From: Candidatus Fermentithermobacillus carboniphilus
GTDB taxonomy: Bacteria > Bacillota > Sulfobacillia > Fermentithermobacillales > Fermentithermobacillaceae
DNA: 64,000 bases
Assembly: GCA_018208355.1 (NCBI GenBank)
Contig: CP062796.1
Span: forward strand, 425,217 to 489,216
Reading direction: 5' to 3'
Below are positions 24,487 through 32,837 of this stretch, piece by piece. Under the pieces are notes generated by a model. It did no database searches, had not been told where the DNA came from, and was given only the letters and a program-made list of their open reading frames with translations. The position numbers were made by a program, and so were the translations under genes. How positions within the stretch are numbered: the first letter of the stretch is position 1; every line of letters starts with the position of its first letter.

Positions 24487-25302
24487 TTATTGAGGCTTCA
24501 AGGTCTGGGATCCGCTTTCAACATGCGTTTCCGCGGGAACGGCACTCATGTCCTGTGCCTCGTTCTCAACGTCCTCGCGCAACTCTTCGCCTTCTTCCGT
24601 GCCGATAGGATGCTCTCTCTTCTCGCCTTTTCCTAGCGATCCTCTCTGCGGGAGGACTTCCAGTCTCCTGTTCATAGCGTCAAGGGTGGCCCTTACACAG
24701 GCCTCCCGGACTTCCCTCCGGACGAGGGCAGCCCCGAGGAGTTCCTCGTGGTTATGCTTGGGAGTTACGAGGCCCACCAGGACTGCCACCGCCTCTTTCA
24801 ATCCGATCTTGACGACCGATACGTCGTCCACGAAAAATGCATTGGGCGGCTCAATCGTGAGGTTGACTGCAAGACACGTGGCCTTGGCTATTCCAAAAAG
24901 AGTCGAACTCTCAGTCGCATCGGCCTGAGCCTTGCCGACGTATACCGAGGTTTGATCTCCTTGAGCGCGTTCAAGAGTCACCGATATTTCGCTCTTGCCG
25001 CTCCTCGTATCCGTCTTGATTTCCAGCCCTGCGTATCTCAGACGCCCAAGCGATTCAGGCACAGCGGCCTGAACCTGAGCTACCGACACTTTACGCCTGT
25101 CGACGGTGATGTCCCACTGTGCCTTCAAAGCACTCTGGACATCCCTCACGATCTGCTTGGGATTCCGGTTGAGCCCGGTAAGGATGTGGATTTCTTCAAT
25201 CGCACCCCAGTCGTTGACCACGACACGGGCCTTCTGGACACCAGGCAGGCACATCAGTAGAGCTTCGACGTCTTTCACGCTCACCGTTTTTCTGGTACTC
25301 AA
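24487..25302 (-). CDS. Conserved-looking protein of unknown function
   Basis: A 271-residue protein that I do not recognise. The first 75 residues have an alpha/beta pattern (SVKDVEALLMCLPGVQKARVVV, then EEIHILTGLNRNPKQIVRDVQSAL) reminiscent of small ferredoxin-like domains. A second, similar-sized domain (about 85-200) contains GIAKATCLAVNL and VVKIGLKEAVAVLVGLV. The C-terminal 55 residues are acidic, low in complexity and likely disordered. The start is TTG at 25302 with GAGGTG upstream. It is the last gene of the 2-oxoacid oxidoreductase operon, 32 bases after the gamma subunit gene, but nothing proves a shared role. Confidence 0.7.
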   Translation of the reverse strand: MSTRKTVSVKDVEALLMCLPGVQKARVVVNDWGAIEEIHILTGLNRNPKQIVRDVQSALKAQWDITVDRRKVSVAQVQAAVPESLGRLRYAGLEIKTDTRSGKSEISVTLERAQGDQTSVYVGKAQADATESSTLFGIAKATCLAVNLTIEPPNAFFVDDVSVVKIGLKEAVAVLVGLVTPKHNHEELLGAALVRREVREACVRATLDAMNRRLEVLPQRGSLGKGEKREHPIGTEEGEELREDVENEAQDMSAVPAETHVESGSQTLKPQ

Positions 25303-25334
25303 GGCCGCACCTCACATTCTCCGCCCGAACTACC

Positions 25335-25892
25335 TTACCGCCCAGACCCAACTTTCTCAGAAACCATCTCAAAGCCCCGGTAAAGGGCCTTTTCGTTGAT
25401 GGGAAGCAGGTGATGGTGCCGTTCGTGAATGACTTCCGGAAGAACCCTAACGACCGTATCGATATTGACGATATCCCTAGCCCCCAGCAACGCTCCAAGA
25501 CACACCATGTTGGCCACACGCTCCGAGCCAAGTTCTCTCGCAGCATCGTTGGCGGGTACTCTGTAAACGGAGATGTCCCCCCGGATATTTTCGACATTAA
25601 CCAGCGACGAGTTGAGGATTAGGCAGCCTCCGGGCACTATCGACCGATGAAATTTCTCGAAAGAAGGCAAATTCATGATTATCGCAGAGGTCGGCTCAAC
25701 TACTATAGGCGACGCTATTTCTTCGTCGGAGATGCAGACGGCGCAGTTGGCGGTCCCACCCCGCATCTCCGGTCCGTACGAAGGTAACCACGACACGGCC
25801 TTGCCTTCCCGCATCCCCGCATAGGTAAGGAGAGTCCCTATCAGCATTATCCCCTGGCCTCCGAAACCGGCCATGATTATCTCGTGAGTCAC
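25335..25892 (-). CDS. 2-oxoacid:ferredoxin oxidoreductase, gamma subunit (VorC/KorC type)
   Basis: A 185-residue gamma domain. The opening IIMAGFGGQGIMLIGTLLTYAGMREGKAV and SYGPEMRGGTANCAVCISDEEIASPIV are typical of pyruvate/ketoisovalerate oxidoreductase gamma subunits. It completes the alpha-beta-gamma-delta set that oxidatively decarboxylates branched-chain 2-oxoacids to acyl-CoA and reduces ferredoxin. Its start lies one base from the end of the beta gene, so the two are read as a unit. Confidence 0.93.
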   Translation of the reverse strand: MTHEIIMAGFGGQGIMLIGTLLTYAGMREGKAVSWLPSYGPEMRGGTANCAVCISDEEIASPIVVEPTSAIIMNLPSFEKFHRSIVPGGCLILNSSLVNVENIRGDISVYRVPANDAARELGSERVANMVCLGALLGARDIVNIDTVVRVLPEVIHERHHHLLPINEKALYRGFEMVSEKVGSGR

Positions 25893-25893
25893 G

Positions 25894-26637
25894 TTACTCT
25901 CCCTCCTTGCCCTTGAACTCGCCTAGAGGATACACAGGCAGCATGTTCTCCTCGAGCCACTTCAAAGCATTCTGAGGAGAAAGGCCCCAGTTGGTCGAGC
26001 AGGTTGAAAGAAGTTCCACCATAGAGAACCCTTTCCCTTCTATTTGGTTCGAGAAAGCCTTCTTGATTCCCTGCTTGGCGCGCTGTATGTTTTGGGGATT
26101 ATGGAGGGAAAACCTTGCCACATACCTGGCTCCCTCGATGGTCGCTATGAGTTCCGACACGCGCAGCGGGTATCCCTGGGCACGAGCATCTCTCCCGGCA
26201 GGAGAAGTGGTCGTCTTCTGACCCAAGAGGCTCGTGGGAGCCATCTGGCCTCCTGTCATGCCGTAGATGGCGTTATTTATGAAGATCACCGTTATGTTCT
26301 CACCCCGGGCAGCGGCATGTACGATCTCGGCTGCCCCGATGGATGCGAGGTCGCCATCCCCCTGATACGTGAAGACTATACGATCAGGGAGAACTCTTTT
26401 TATCCCCGTGGCCACAGCCGGAGCTCTCCCGTGGGCCGCCTGCTGGAAGTCGACATCGATGTAATTGTAAGCGAAGACCGAACACCCAACCGATGCCACT
26501 CCTATGGTTTTCCCCTGTATCCCCAGCTCGTCGATGACTTCAGCCAAGAGCCGGTGGGCTATCCCGTGAGTACAACCGGGACAATAATGGGTGACCACCT
26601 GTTTGAGAGACTTCGGGCGCTGGTATATGGGTTTCAT
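25894..26637 (-). CDS. 2-oxoacid:ferredoxin oxidoreductase, beta subunit (ThDP-binding)
   Basis: A 247-residue thiamine-diphosphate-binding subunit. HYCPGCTHGIAHRLLAEVI is the conserved opening, and GDGDLASIGAAEIVHAAARGENITVIFINNAIYGMTGGQ is the ThDP-binding motif with the Mg2+-ligating residues. ATG at 26637 (GGGGAGG upstream) overlaps the alpha stop by four bases. An earlier start would run into the alpha gene with no ribosome site. The pairing with a VorB-like alpha points to branched-chain 2-oxoacids, although 2-oxoglutarate enzymes look similar. Confidence 0.93.
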   Translation of the reverse strand: MKPIYQRPKSLKQVVTHYCPGCTHGIAHRLLAEVIDELGIQGKTIGVASVGCSVFAYNYIDVDFQQAAHGRAPAVATGIKRVLPDRIVFTYQGDGDLASIGAAEIVHAAARGENITVIFINNAIYGMTGGQMAPTSLLGQKTTTSPAGRDARAQGYPLRVSELIATIEGARYVARFSLHNPQNIQRAKQGIKKAFSNQIEGKGFSMVELLSTCSTNWGLSPQNALKWLEENMLPVYPLGEFKGKEGE

Positions 26638-27743
26638 TCCGCTGCACCTCCCCCTCGCTTCTCCCAATAGTCGCTGACTACGGGAGTCTTCCCGGATATC
26701 ATCTCGTAAAGGCGTTTTTCCACCGATTTCGGATTGGGAACTGCCCCGCCGGTCCTCCCGTAGAAATACACGGGAGCCTTGCCGTTCACGGCGAGCCGCA
26801 CGTCTTCGACCATCTGGCCGGTGGACATCTCCACGCAGAGAAAACCTTTGGCCTTATGGACCACGTCCTTGAACGCCTTATCGGGGAATGGCCACAGCGT
26901 GATGGGCCGGATAAGGCCGACCTTGACTCCGTTCTTCCTGGCCTGTTCCATGACTTTCCGGCAGATCCTCGCCACGGTACCGTAGGCAACCAAAAACCAT
27001 TCGGAATCGTCACCGTGGGCGACTTCGTACATAACCTCGTTTTCCCGGATTCTGTTGTATTTCTCCTGCAGTCGCCAGTTGTGCGCGTCAAGTTCTTCCG
27101 GGTCGAGGATTATTGAGCTTATAAGGTTGGATTTCCGGCCTTCGTTTCCGGTGGTAGCCCAGGGTTTCTCGGGCAACCTCACTTCGCTCGTGTCCGGGAA
27201 AACTACGGGTTCCATCATCTGGCCTATCATGCCGTCTCCCAGTACCATCACGGGGTTCCTGTACTTATCGGCGACATCGAAGGCCTTCATCATGAGGTTG
27301 CAGGCTTCCTGGATAGTCGCCGGACCGTAGACGATCAGCCGGTAGTCGCCGTGACCGCCGCCTTTGGTAGCCTGGAAGTAGTCCGCCTGCGATGGCTGGA
27401 TGCCTCCGAGGCCCGGGCCCCCCCTCGACATGTTCACTATCACACAGGGAAGTTCGGAGCCTGCCAAGTACGATATCCCTTCCTGCATCAGACTTATGCC
27501 GGGGCTTGAGGACGATATGAGGACCCGCCCTCCCGCGCCTGCCGCCCCGTACACCATATTTATGGACGAAACTTCGCTTTCGGCCTGCAGGAAAACGCCG
27601 CCCACCTCAGGAAGTCTCTTGGACATGTATTCGGGGATCTCGTTCTGCGGAGTGATGGGATAGCCAAAGAAGAACCTGCATCCAGCACGGATCGCAGCCT
27701 CGGCGATAGCTTCGTTACCTTTCATCAGCACCGGTTCTGACAA
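26634..27743 (-). CDS. vorB: 2-oxoisovalerate:ferredoxin oxidoreductase, alpha subunit (VorB-like)
   Basis: A 369-residue alpha subunit with MKGNEAIAEAAIRAGCRFFFGYPITPQNEIPEYM at the start (in VorB style), then AESEVSSINMVYGAAGAGGRVLISSSSPGISLMQEG, the domain II core and a transketolase-C-like end (GVKVGLIRPITLWPFPDKAF). The probable start is TTG at 27743, where GGAGGTG lies seven bases upstream; the longer frame adds 11 residues over that site. Four-subunit VORs act on the 2-oxoacids of Val, Leu and Ile. This matches the dehydrogenases and butyrate-type kinases in the operon. Confidence 0.92.
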   Translation of the reverse strand: MSEPVLMKGNEAIAEAAIRAGCRFFFGYPITPQNEIPEYMSKRLPEVGGVFLQAESEVSSINMVYGAAGAGGRVLISSSSPGISLMQEGISYLAGSELPCVIVNMSRGGPGLGGIQPSQADYFQATKGGGHGDYRLIVYGPATIQEACNLMMKAFDVADKYRNPVMVLGDGMIGQMMEPVVFPDTSEVRLPEKPWATTGNEGRKSNLISSIILDPEELDAHNWRLQEKYNRIRENEVMYEVAHGDDSEWFLVAYGTVARICRKVMEQARKNGVKVGLIRPITLWPFPDKAFKDVVHKAKGFLCVEMSTGQMVEDVRLAVNGKAPVYFYGRTGGAVPNPKSVEKRLYEMISGKTPVVSDYWEKRGGGAAE

Positions 27744-27776
27744 TGATATCACCTCCGTCGCAACTCGTCCAAGCAA

Positions 27777-27989
27777 TCACTTATAAACCTCTATTACAGC
27801 ATCGGGACACATCCGGGCACAAAGGGCACAGCTTATGCACAGCTCCTGGTCCTCGTCCCTGACGAAAGCCGGGTGGTACCCCTGGCGGTTCAAATCGTCC
27901 TTGATCCGGATGATCTTCTTGGGACAGACGTTCACGCACAGCTCACAGCTCTTGCAGTACTCCTCGTGGAAAATCACCTTTTTCTCCAA
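27777..27989 (-). CDS. vorD: 2-oxoacid:ferredoxin oxidoreductase, delta subunit (2x[4Fe-4S])
   Basis: A 70-residue ferredoxin-like protein with two Cys clusters, CKSCELCVNVCP and CISCALCARMCP, the usual pattern for two [4Fe-4S] centres. As the delta subunit it would pass electrons from the ThDP site to a free ferredoxin. It precedes the alpha gene, as in vorDABC-like and korDABC operons. Confidence 0.93.
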   Translation of the reverse strand: MEKKVIFHEEYCKSCELCVNVCPKKIIRIKDDLNRQGYHPAFVRDEDQELCISCALCARMCPDAVIEVYK

Positions 27990-28008
27990 TGTCTCTCCTC
28001 CCTTCTAG

Positions 28009-28704
28009 TTACCAGGCAGCGTCCTCCCATGGAGGCTCCCATGGAGGCAGGAGGAATCGCTGAATCCACAAGACCGGAGTCTCTCCGGTAAATGCGAAAA
28101 TCTCTGCCTCGGATTCTCTGAGCCACGAGGGGACGGCACACATTCTCACCGGAAGACCGGTCTTCCGTCCCAGTTCCAGTGCGAGACGGAAGCCGTCTTT
28201 CACGTGGGAAACTTCTGTCAGGTACCCAAGGTGCGTGTTGGCGACGATCCCGGTAGGCTGTATCCCCGCCGACTGGCTGACAAGTTCCAGGCTCCTCCGT
28301 GCCTCCTCCGGTGTCCTGGAGAATGGCCGCCGGAAGTTAACGACGAAGAAAACCTCGGAACCGTCGGGCACCGCGTCTCGGAGACCGCCAAGAACTTTTG
28401 CCCCGGTCGGATCGCCGCCGACATCCACCACTACCTGACCTTCACCGGTCTTCATAACCCGCCGGACGGTCTCCGGCAAAACCGGCAGGTCCGCATATTG
28501 CATCTTATCGGCTGGCGCCAGGACCCTGATCCCTTTTTTGCGGAGCGACTCACTTGCGTCCCGGACCCTGAAATAAGGAGTCACGACGTCCAGGTCTACC
28601 ACCGTGACGCCGCAACCTCTCCCCAAAAGGGCCATTGCGTAATTGATGGCGACTTCCGATTTACCGCTCCCGTACAGCCCGTAAAAAACCGTTACTCGCG
28701 GCAA
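28009..28704 (-). CDS. P-loop NTPase in the branched-chain fermentation operon (function unknown)
   Basis: A 231-residue protein with Walker A GLYGSGKSEVA (residues 9-19) and a Walker B-like VVVDVGGDP (about 92-100). VVDLDVVTPYFRVRDASESLRKKGI follows the P-loop in the manner of MinD/Mrp-like ATPases. It ends in an unusual PPWEPPWEDAAW. It is encoded 16 bases after the DUF1464-like kinase gene and just before vorD. It could be a maturation or regulatory ATPase for the oxidoreductase or for the kinase, but no direct evidence is visible. Confidence 0.75.
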   Translation of the reverse strand: MPRVTVFYGLYGSGKSEVAINYAMALLGRGCGVTVVDLDVVTPYFRVRDASESLRKKGIRVLAPADKMQYADLPVLPETVRRVMKTGEGQVVVDVGGDPTGAKVLGGLRDAVPDGSEVFFVVNFRRPFSRTPEEARRSLELVSQSAGIQPTGIVANTHLGYLTEVSHVKDGFRLALELGRKTGLPVRMCAVPSWLRESEAEIFAFTGETPVLWIQRFLLPPWEPPWEDAAW

Positions 28705-28720
28705 CGCAGGTACTCCCGTC

Positions 28721-29749
28721 TCACGAAATATCTCTTACTGATTTCCCCATGAGCACGTCAATTCCTTCTTTAATGAGCACGGGCGGAACGAGATCCTCAC
28801 GAACCACCTCGACGGGCGCCCACTTGGAAACCCGCCGGCTTATCCCGTCAACCAGATCTCTCAGGACGACCAGGGGACCGCAGACGACCACTACGTCGAT
28901 CTTACCCGAAAGGGCCGCGGTTTGTCTGCCTATTTCCTTGGAGACCTGGTATGCCATGCCAACTACGCCGCTTACTGCTTTTTCATCGCCCTTGGTAAGG
29001 GCTTCGACCAAGGACTCCACGGTCCCGGCAGAGTTTCTGGCGTAGCCGTATACCCCCGAATCCTCCTTAAGTTTTCTAAGAGGCCTTTCGCCGAGACCTC
29101 CTTCGTGCATGTAAGAAATGAAGGCGGTCGCCGGCAGTGTCCCCGCGCTTCTCCAACCATAAGGGCCTTCCCCCATTATCGGGTCAGATGTATCCACAAC
29201 CCGGGTGCCCTTGTGGGCCGAAACACACGCCTCTTCGCCAAGGTAGACGGTGATTCCAGAAAGATCCCTGCCGGTTTCCCGGTGCCGGCTCACCCAATGT
29301 TCCCAGGCAGCCCGCTGCGGCACAGCGTAAAAGCACCCGCGGCGCTTGTAAGCAGGGTAACCCGAAAGAACCGCTTCATCGAGAAGTTCTGCGGAGTTCA
29401 TGGGTTCTACCACAATACCCGGGATTTTTTTGTGCAAGCAGTACCTGTAAGCCATTATTGTCATCTGGTTACGCGGATGCCAGGGGGCTATGCAACTCGC
29501 ATCGCTGGCCAGAGTGTCGCTCAATCGGTAAACCCCGGGCGGGGAGGGCCTGTAAGACCCTCCCGGCAGGACCACGACGTCGGGCGGCGTTACATTTACT
29601 CTATCTAGCCTGGAAAAAGGATCCTCCCCGGGCCGCAGGATCTCGACCCTGGTCTTGCCGGTATCCAGGGCCGGATATCTTTCGTCGAAAGAGTAGAAGA
29701 ATAACCTCGTCCCGCTGAAGCCCGGGTCTACAGCCACAACCGTTTTCAT
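28721..29749 (-). CDS. Predicted butyrate kinase of the DUF1464 type
   Basis: A 342-residue protein of the acetokinase/ASKHA superfamily. The N-terminal phosphate-1 loop is [16 protein letters not shown], and later the protein shows [31 protein letters not shown] and [20 protein letters not shown]. It is clearly different from the canonical butyrate kinase encoded in the same operon and matches the pattern of the mostly archaeal DUF1464 'predicted butyrate kinase' group (from memory). Its start overlaps the leucine dehydrogenase stop. It may act on a different acyl-phosphate chain length, which is an inference. Confidence 0.7.
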   Translation of the reverse strand: MKTVVAVDPGFSGTRLFFYSFDERYPALDTGKTRVEILRPGEDPFSRLDRVNVTPPDVVVLPGGSYRPSPPGVYRLSDTLASDASCIAPWHPRNQMTIMAYRYCLHKKIPGIVVEPMNSAELLDEAVLSGYPAYKRRGCFYAVPQRAAWEHWVSRHRETGRDLSGITVYLGEEACVSAHKGTRVVDTSDPIMGEGPYGWRSAGTLPATAFISYMHEGGLGERPLRKLKEDSGVYGYARNSAGTVESLVEALTKGDEKAVSGVVGMAYQVSKEIGRQTAALSGKIDVVVVCGPLVVLRDLVDGISRRVSKWAPVEVVREDLVPPVLIKEGIDVLMGKSVRDIS

Positions 29750-30810
29750 ACCGGCACGTACATCCTTTTCTGTTCAAGAGCCTTTCGGATCCTTTCCTCC
29801 GCCAGGGCATTGGCTGCTTCGTACGTCTCTATTCCCATCTCTCTCGACATCTTGAACACCTTCAACAGGATGTCGTAGATCTTGGAGACCTTGGCGAGAG
29901 CCCTTTCGCTCCTGTATCCTCCCGGCTGGAGCTCCTCTGCGACGTTGATGACTCCGCCCCCGTTGGCGATGAAGTCCGGTGCATATAAGATCCCTCGCTG
30001 GGACAGGGCCTTGCCGTGCCTTTCCTCCAGCAGCTGGTTATTGGCCGCTCCGCAGACCACTTTCGCTTTCAGCCTCGGGATGGTCTCGTCGTTGATGACG
30101 CCCCCAAGGGCGCACGGGGCAAAGATGTCGCACTCCTGGTCGATGATTCTATCGGCAGGAACGGCCTTGGCTCCCAGCTCGACGGCCTTCTGGACTTTAT
30201 CCGGGAAGATGTCTGCAGCGTATACGGTGGCACCCGCCTCCAGAAGCCTCTTGATGAGATTAAGGCCAACGCTGCCGACTCCCTGGACCGCAACCTTTCT
30301 TCCCGCGAGGTTGTCCGAGCCGAAAGCTTCTTTAGCCGCCGCCATCATGGCCCTGTAGACACCGAAAGCGGTCACCGGCGACGGGTTCCCGCTGGTTTCG
30401 GCAAGGCCGCAGACGTAAGGCGTCTCTGTCCTGATGATTTCCATATCTTCGGTGGAGGTTCCCACATCCTCGGCGGTGATGTACCTTCCTCCGAGTGTAT
30501 TGACGAATTTGCCGAAAGCCCTGAAAAGCTCCTCGCTCTTATCTCTCCTGGGGTCTCCGATGATGACAGCCTTTCCGCCTCCAAGGTTCAGCCCCATGGC
30601 TGAGTTCTTGTAAGTCATCCCCCGGGATAAGCGGAGGACGTCGATAAGGGCTTCTTCCTCGGATTTGTACGGCCACATCCTGAGGCCACCCAGGGCCGGA
30701 CCGAGGGTCGTGTCGTGGATGGCGATGATAGATTTGAGTCCTGAAACCTTGTCATAGCAGAACACTACCTGTTCATGGCCATGCTTATCCATCAGATCGA
30801 ATACTTGCAT
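29746..30810 (-). CDS. Leucine dehydrogenase family (Glu/Leu/Phe/Val dehydrogenase)
   Basis: A 354-residue amino-acid dehydrogenase that would deaminate Leu, Val and Ile to the 2-oxoacids with NAD. Signatures are [46 protein letters not shown] (substrate Lys and catalytic Lys), [28 protein letters not shown] for the NAD fold and the late GAANNQL. The [13 protein letters not shown] pattern is the usual leucine dehydrogenase one. It precedes the DUF1464-like gene and follows ptb. A second, different dehydrogenase opens the operon at 33911. Confidence 0.92.
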   Translation of the reverse strand: MQVFDLMDKHGHEQVVFCYDKVSGLKSIIAIHDTTLGPALGGLRMWPYKSEEEALIDVLRLSRGMTYKNSAMGLNLGGGKAVIIGDPRRDKSEELFRAFGKFVNTLGGRYITAEDVGTSTEDMEIIRTETPYVCGLAETSGNPSPVTAFGVYRAMMAAAKEAFGSDNLAGRKVAVQGVGSVGLNLIKRLLEAGATVYAADIFPDKVQKAVELGAKAVPADRIIDQECDIFAPCALGGVINDETIPRLKAKVVCGAANNQLLEERHGKALSQRGILYAPDFIANGGGVINVAEELQPGGYRSERALAKVSKIYDILLKVFKMSREMGIETYEAANALAEERIRKALEQKRMYVPV

Positions 30811-30852
30811 AGTTTCCTCTCCTTTCTAGACTGGGATTCGATCCCCAACGAA

Positions 30853-31752
30853 TTAATGTGTGACGCACCTCGCGATAGCGAGGGAATTGAGTTTTACCAG
30901 CGAAGTATCGGCCCTCGAGATGACCACGAGGGGTACAAGGGCACCGACGATTACTCCGCCCATCACGGCTTTTGCAAAGTATTGCATGCTCTTGGCGATG
31001 CTGTTGCCGGATACCACGTCGGGCGCAAGGAGAACATCGGCGTTCCCGGCGACCGGGCCCGTGACCCCCTTTATCCTCGCCGACTCTGGCGATACCGCCA
31101 CGTCAAGTGCCATTGGACCGTCCACAATCGCACCGGGGAAAAGCCCCCTGTCGGACATCTTGGCCAGGATGGCCGCGTGGACGCTGGCTTCCGAGTCAAG
31201 CGACGGTATCTCGGAAGGCGCAAGGCAGGCGATTTTCGGGGTTTCCACCCCCATGACTCTTGCGACTTCTATGGCGTTATTGATTATCTGAACCTTTTTC
31301 TCGAGATCAGGGTGCAAGACCACTCCACCGTCGGTTACGAAGATGAACCGTGTAAACCCGGGAACTTCGAGGCAGGCAACGTGGCTGAGGATTTTCCCCG
31401 TGCGGAGCCCCCGCTCTTTGTCTAAAACGGCATGGAGAAACGAGGGCGTGGGGATTTTCCCCTTCATGAGTATGGATGCAACCCCCTCTCTTACGAGCCT
31501 GGTCCCGGCAAAAGCCGACTCTTCCTGGGTCCTGGCGTCCACAAAAGACGGGTCTTTCAGGGAGATATCTTTCTCTTGGAGGATCTTCTCGACGCGCTCT
31601 CTTTGGCCGATGAGGTAGGGCTTGACGAAACCCTCAGCCTCCGCAATGGAAAGGGCAGACAGCGCAGCTTCGTCGCAAGCCTCTACAAGGGCCACCCCGA
31701 CTGGTCCGAGTTTCTTTGCCTTCCGGACCACCACATCGAAGAGCGAGCTCAT
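30853..31752 (-). CDS. ptb: Phosphate butyryltransferase
   Basis: A 299-residue phosphotransacylase of the Ptb group (acyl-CoA + phosphate to acyl-phosphate + CoA). ALVEACDEAALSALSIAEAEG, HVACLEVPGFTRFIFVTDGGVVLHPDLEKKVQII, ATSPESARIKGVTG-like and PDVVSGNSIAKSMQYFAKAVMGGVIVGALVPLV match the family. It is coupled to buk by a 4-base overlap. In the operon it would use isobutyryl-, isovaleryl- or 2-methylbutyryl-CoA made by the VOR complex. Confidence 0.95.
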   Translation of the reverse strand: MSSLFDVVVRKAKKLGPVGVALVEACDEAALSALSIAEAEGFVKPYLIGQRERVEKILQEKDISLKDPSFVDARTQEESAFAGTRLVREGVASILMKGKIPTPSFLHAVLDKERGLRTGKILSHVACLEVPGFTRFIFVTDGGVVLHPDLEKKVQIINNAIEVARVMGVETPKIACLAPSEIPSLDSEASVHAAILAKMSDRGLFPGAIVDGPMALDVAVSPESARIKGVTGPVAGNADVLLAPDVVSGNSIAKSMQYFAKAVMGGVIVGALVPLVVISRADTSLVKLNSLAIARCVTH

Positions 31753-32834
31753 ACTTCAAACACCTCTTTTTCCGGATAAACTCTGGCTGCTTCTTCTTTC
31801 TTGAGGACCCTCAGTGCCCCTTCTGCCAGGGCCCCCATCTCGTCTTCTCCCGGGTAAACCAGATGGGGACCTAAAAACCCTGTCCTTTCTCGTATTAACC
31901 CGGTGAAAACGGAAGAACGTGCAAGCCCGCCCGTGATCACCACCGCGTCCGGGGACTCGGGATATGTGGCGGCCATCGCGCAGATCTCTTTTGCCACCTG
32001 GTACGCCATGGCCCGGTAAACCAGATCTGCCTTCCTTTCCGTCCTGGCGGCCATCTCGACAGCGCGGGCGTCCTTAGTCCCCAGGTACCCGTACATCCCT
32101 GATTCAGACACCAGGATCGTCTTGAGTTTTTTCGGGTCCTGGATGTTGTCGTAAAGCTCTTTCAGGTAGAGGCTGGGGAGAGTGCCTGCGCGTTCAACGG
32201 TGAAAGGCCCTTCTTCATTGGAATTATTGGCATCTGTAAGTCTTCCCTTGTAGCAGGGGCTAACGGAAAAACCGCTTCCCAGGTGCGCTATCACCAGGAA
32301 AAGTTCCCCTAAAGGTTTTCCAAGCTCAACAGCGGCCTTCCTCGCGCTGGCTTTCATATTGAGGGCATGTAAGAGACTCTTGCGCGGCAGGTCGGGAATT
32401 CCCGAAAGTCTGGCCACGGCCGAATACTCGTCGACAGACACCGGATCGACGACGTAGGCCGGAATACCACCGAGAGAAGCCACGTGAGAAGCTAAGAGCC
32501 CGCCAAGGTTCGAGGCATGGCTCCCCCCAACCTCTTGCCGCAGGTCTTTGACCATCTCTTCGTTGACGATGTAAGTGCCGGACTTAACTGGTCTGAGGAG
32601 CCCGCCTCTTGCAACCACGCACGAAAGATTTCGCGGCTCGACCGAGTTCCTTTTGAGAAACTCTTCCACCGCGGCCACCCGGAAAGGGAGCTGGTCTACG
32701 GTCTTAAACCTCGTCGCCCATTCCTCGCCCGTATGGTCTAGGCTTTCTCCGACCACCAGTCCCTCTTCCGAAAAAATGGCCAGTTTAGTCGTAGTAGAAC
32801 CAGGATTTATGACGAGTATCTTGTACTGAGCCAA
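31749..32834 (-). CDS. buk: Butyrate kinase
   Basis: A 361-residue acetokinase-family enzyme (acyl-phosphate + ADP to acid + ATP). It has VINPGSTTTKLAIFSEE, the VVARGGLLRPVKSGTYIV segment, HASNLGGLLASHVA, VIAHLGSGFSVSPCYKGRLTDANN and DAVVITGGLARS, all typical of Buk. It yields the substrate-level ATP of the pathway. The canonical Buk and the DUF1464-like relative are both present here, which is unusual redundancy. Confidence 0.95.
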   Translation of the reverse strand: MAQYKILVINPGSTTTKLAIFSEEGLVVGESLDHTGEEWATRFKTVDQLPFRVAAVEEFLKRNSVEPRNLSCVVARGGLLRPVKSGTYIVNEEMVKDLRQEVGGSHASNLGGLLASHVASLGGIPAYVVDPVSVDEYSAVARLSGIPDLPRKSLLHALNMKASARKAAVELGKPLGELFLVIAHLGSGFSVSPCYKGRLTDANNSNEEGPFTVERAGTLPSLYLKELYDNIQDPKKLKTILVSESGMYGYLGTKDARAVEMAARTERKADLVYRAMAYQVAKEICAMAATYPESPDAVVITGGLARSSVFTGLIRERTGFLGPHLVYPGEDEMGALAEGALRVLKKEEAARVYPEKEVFEV

Positions 32835-32837
32835 ACT

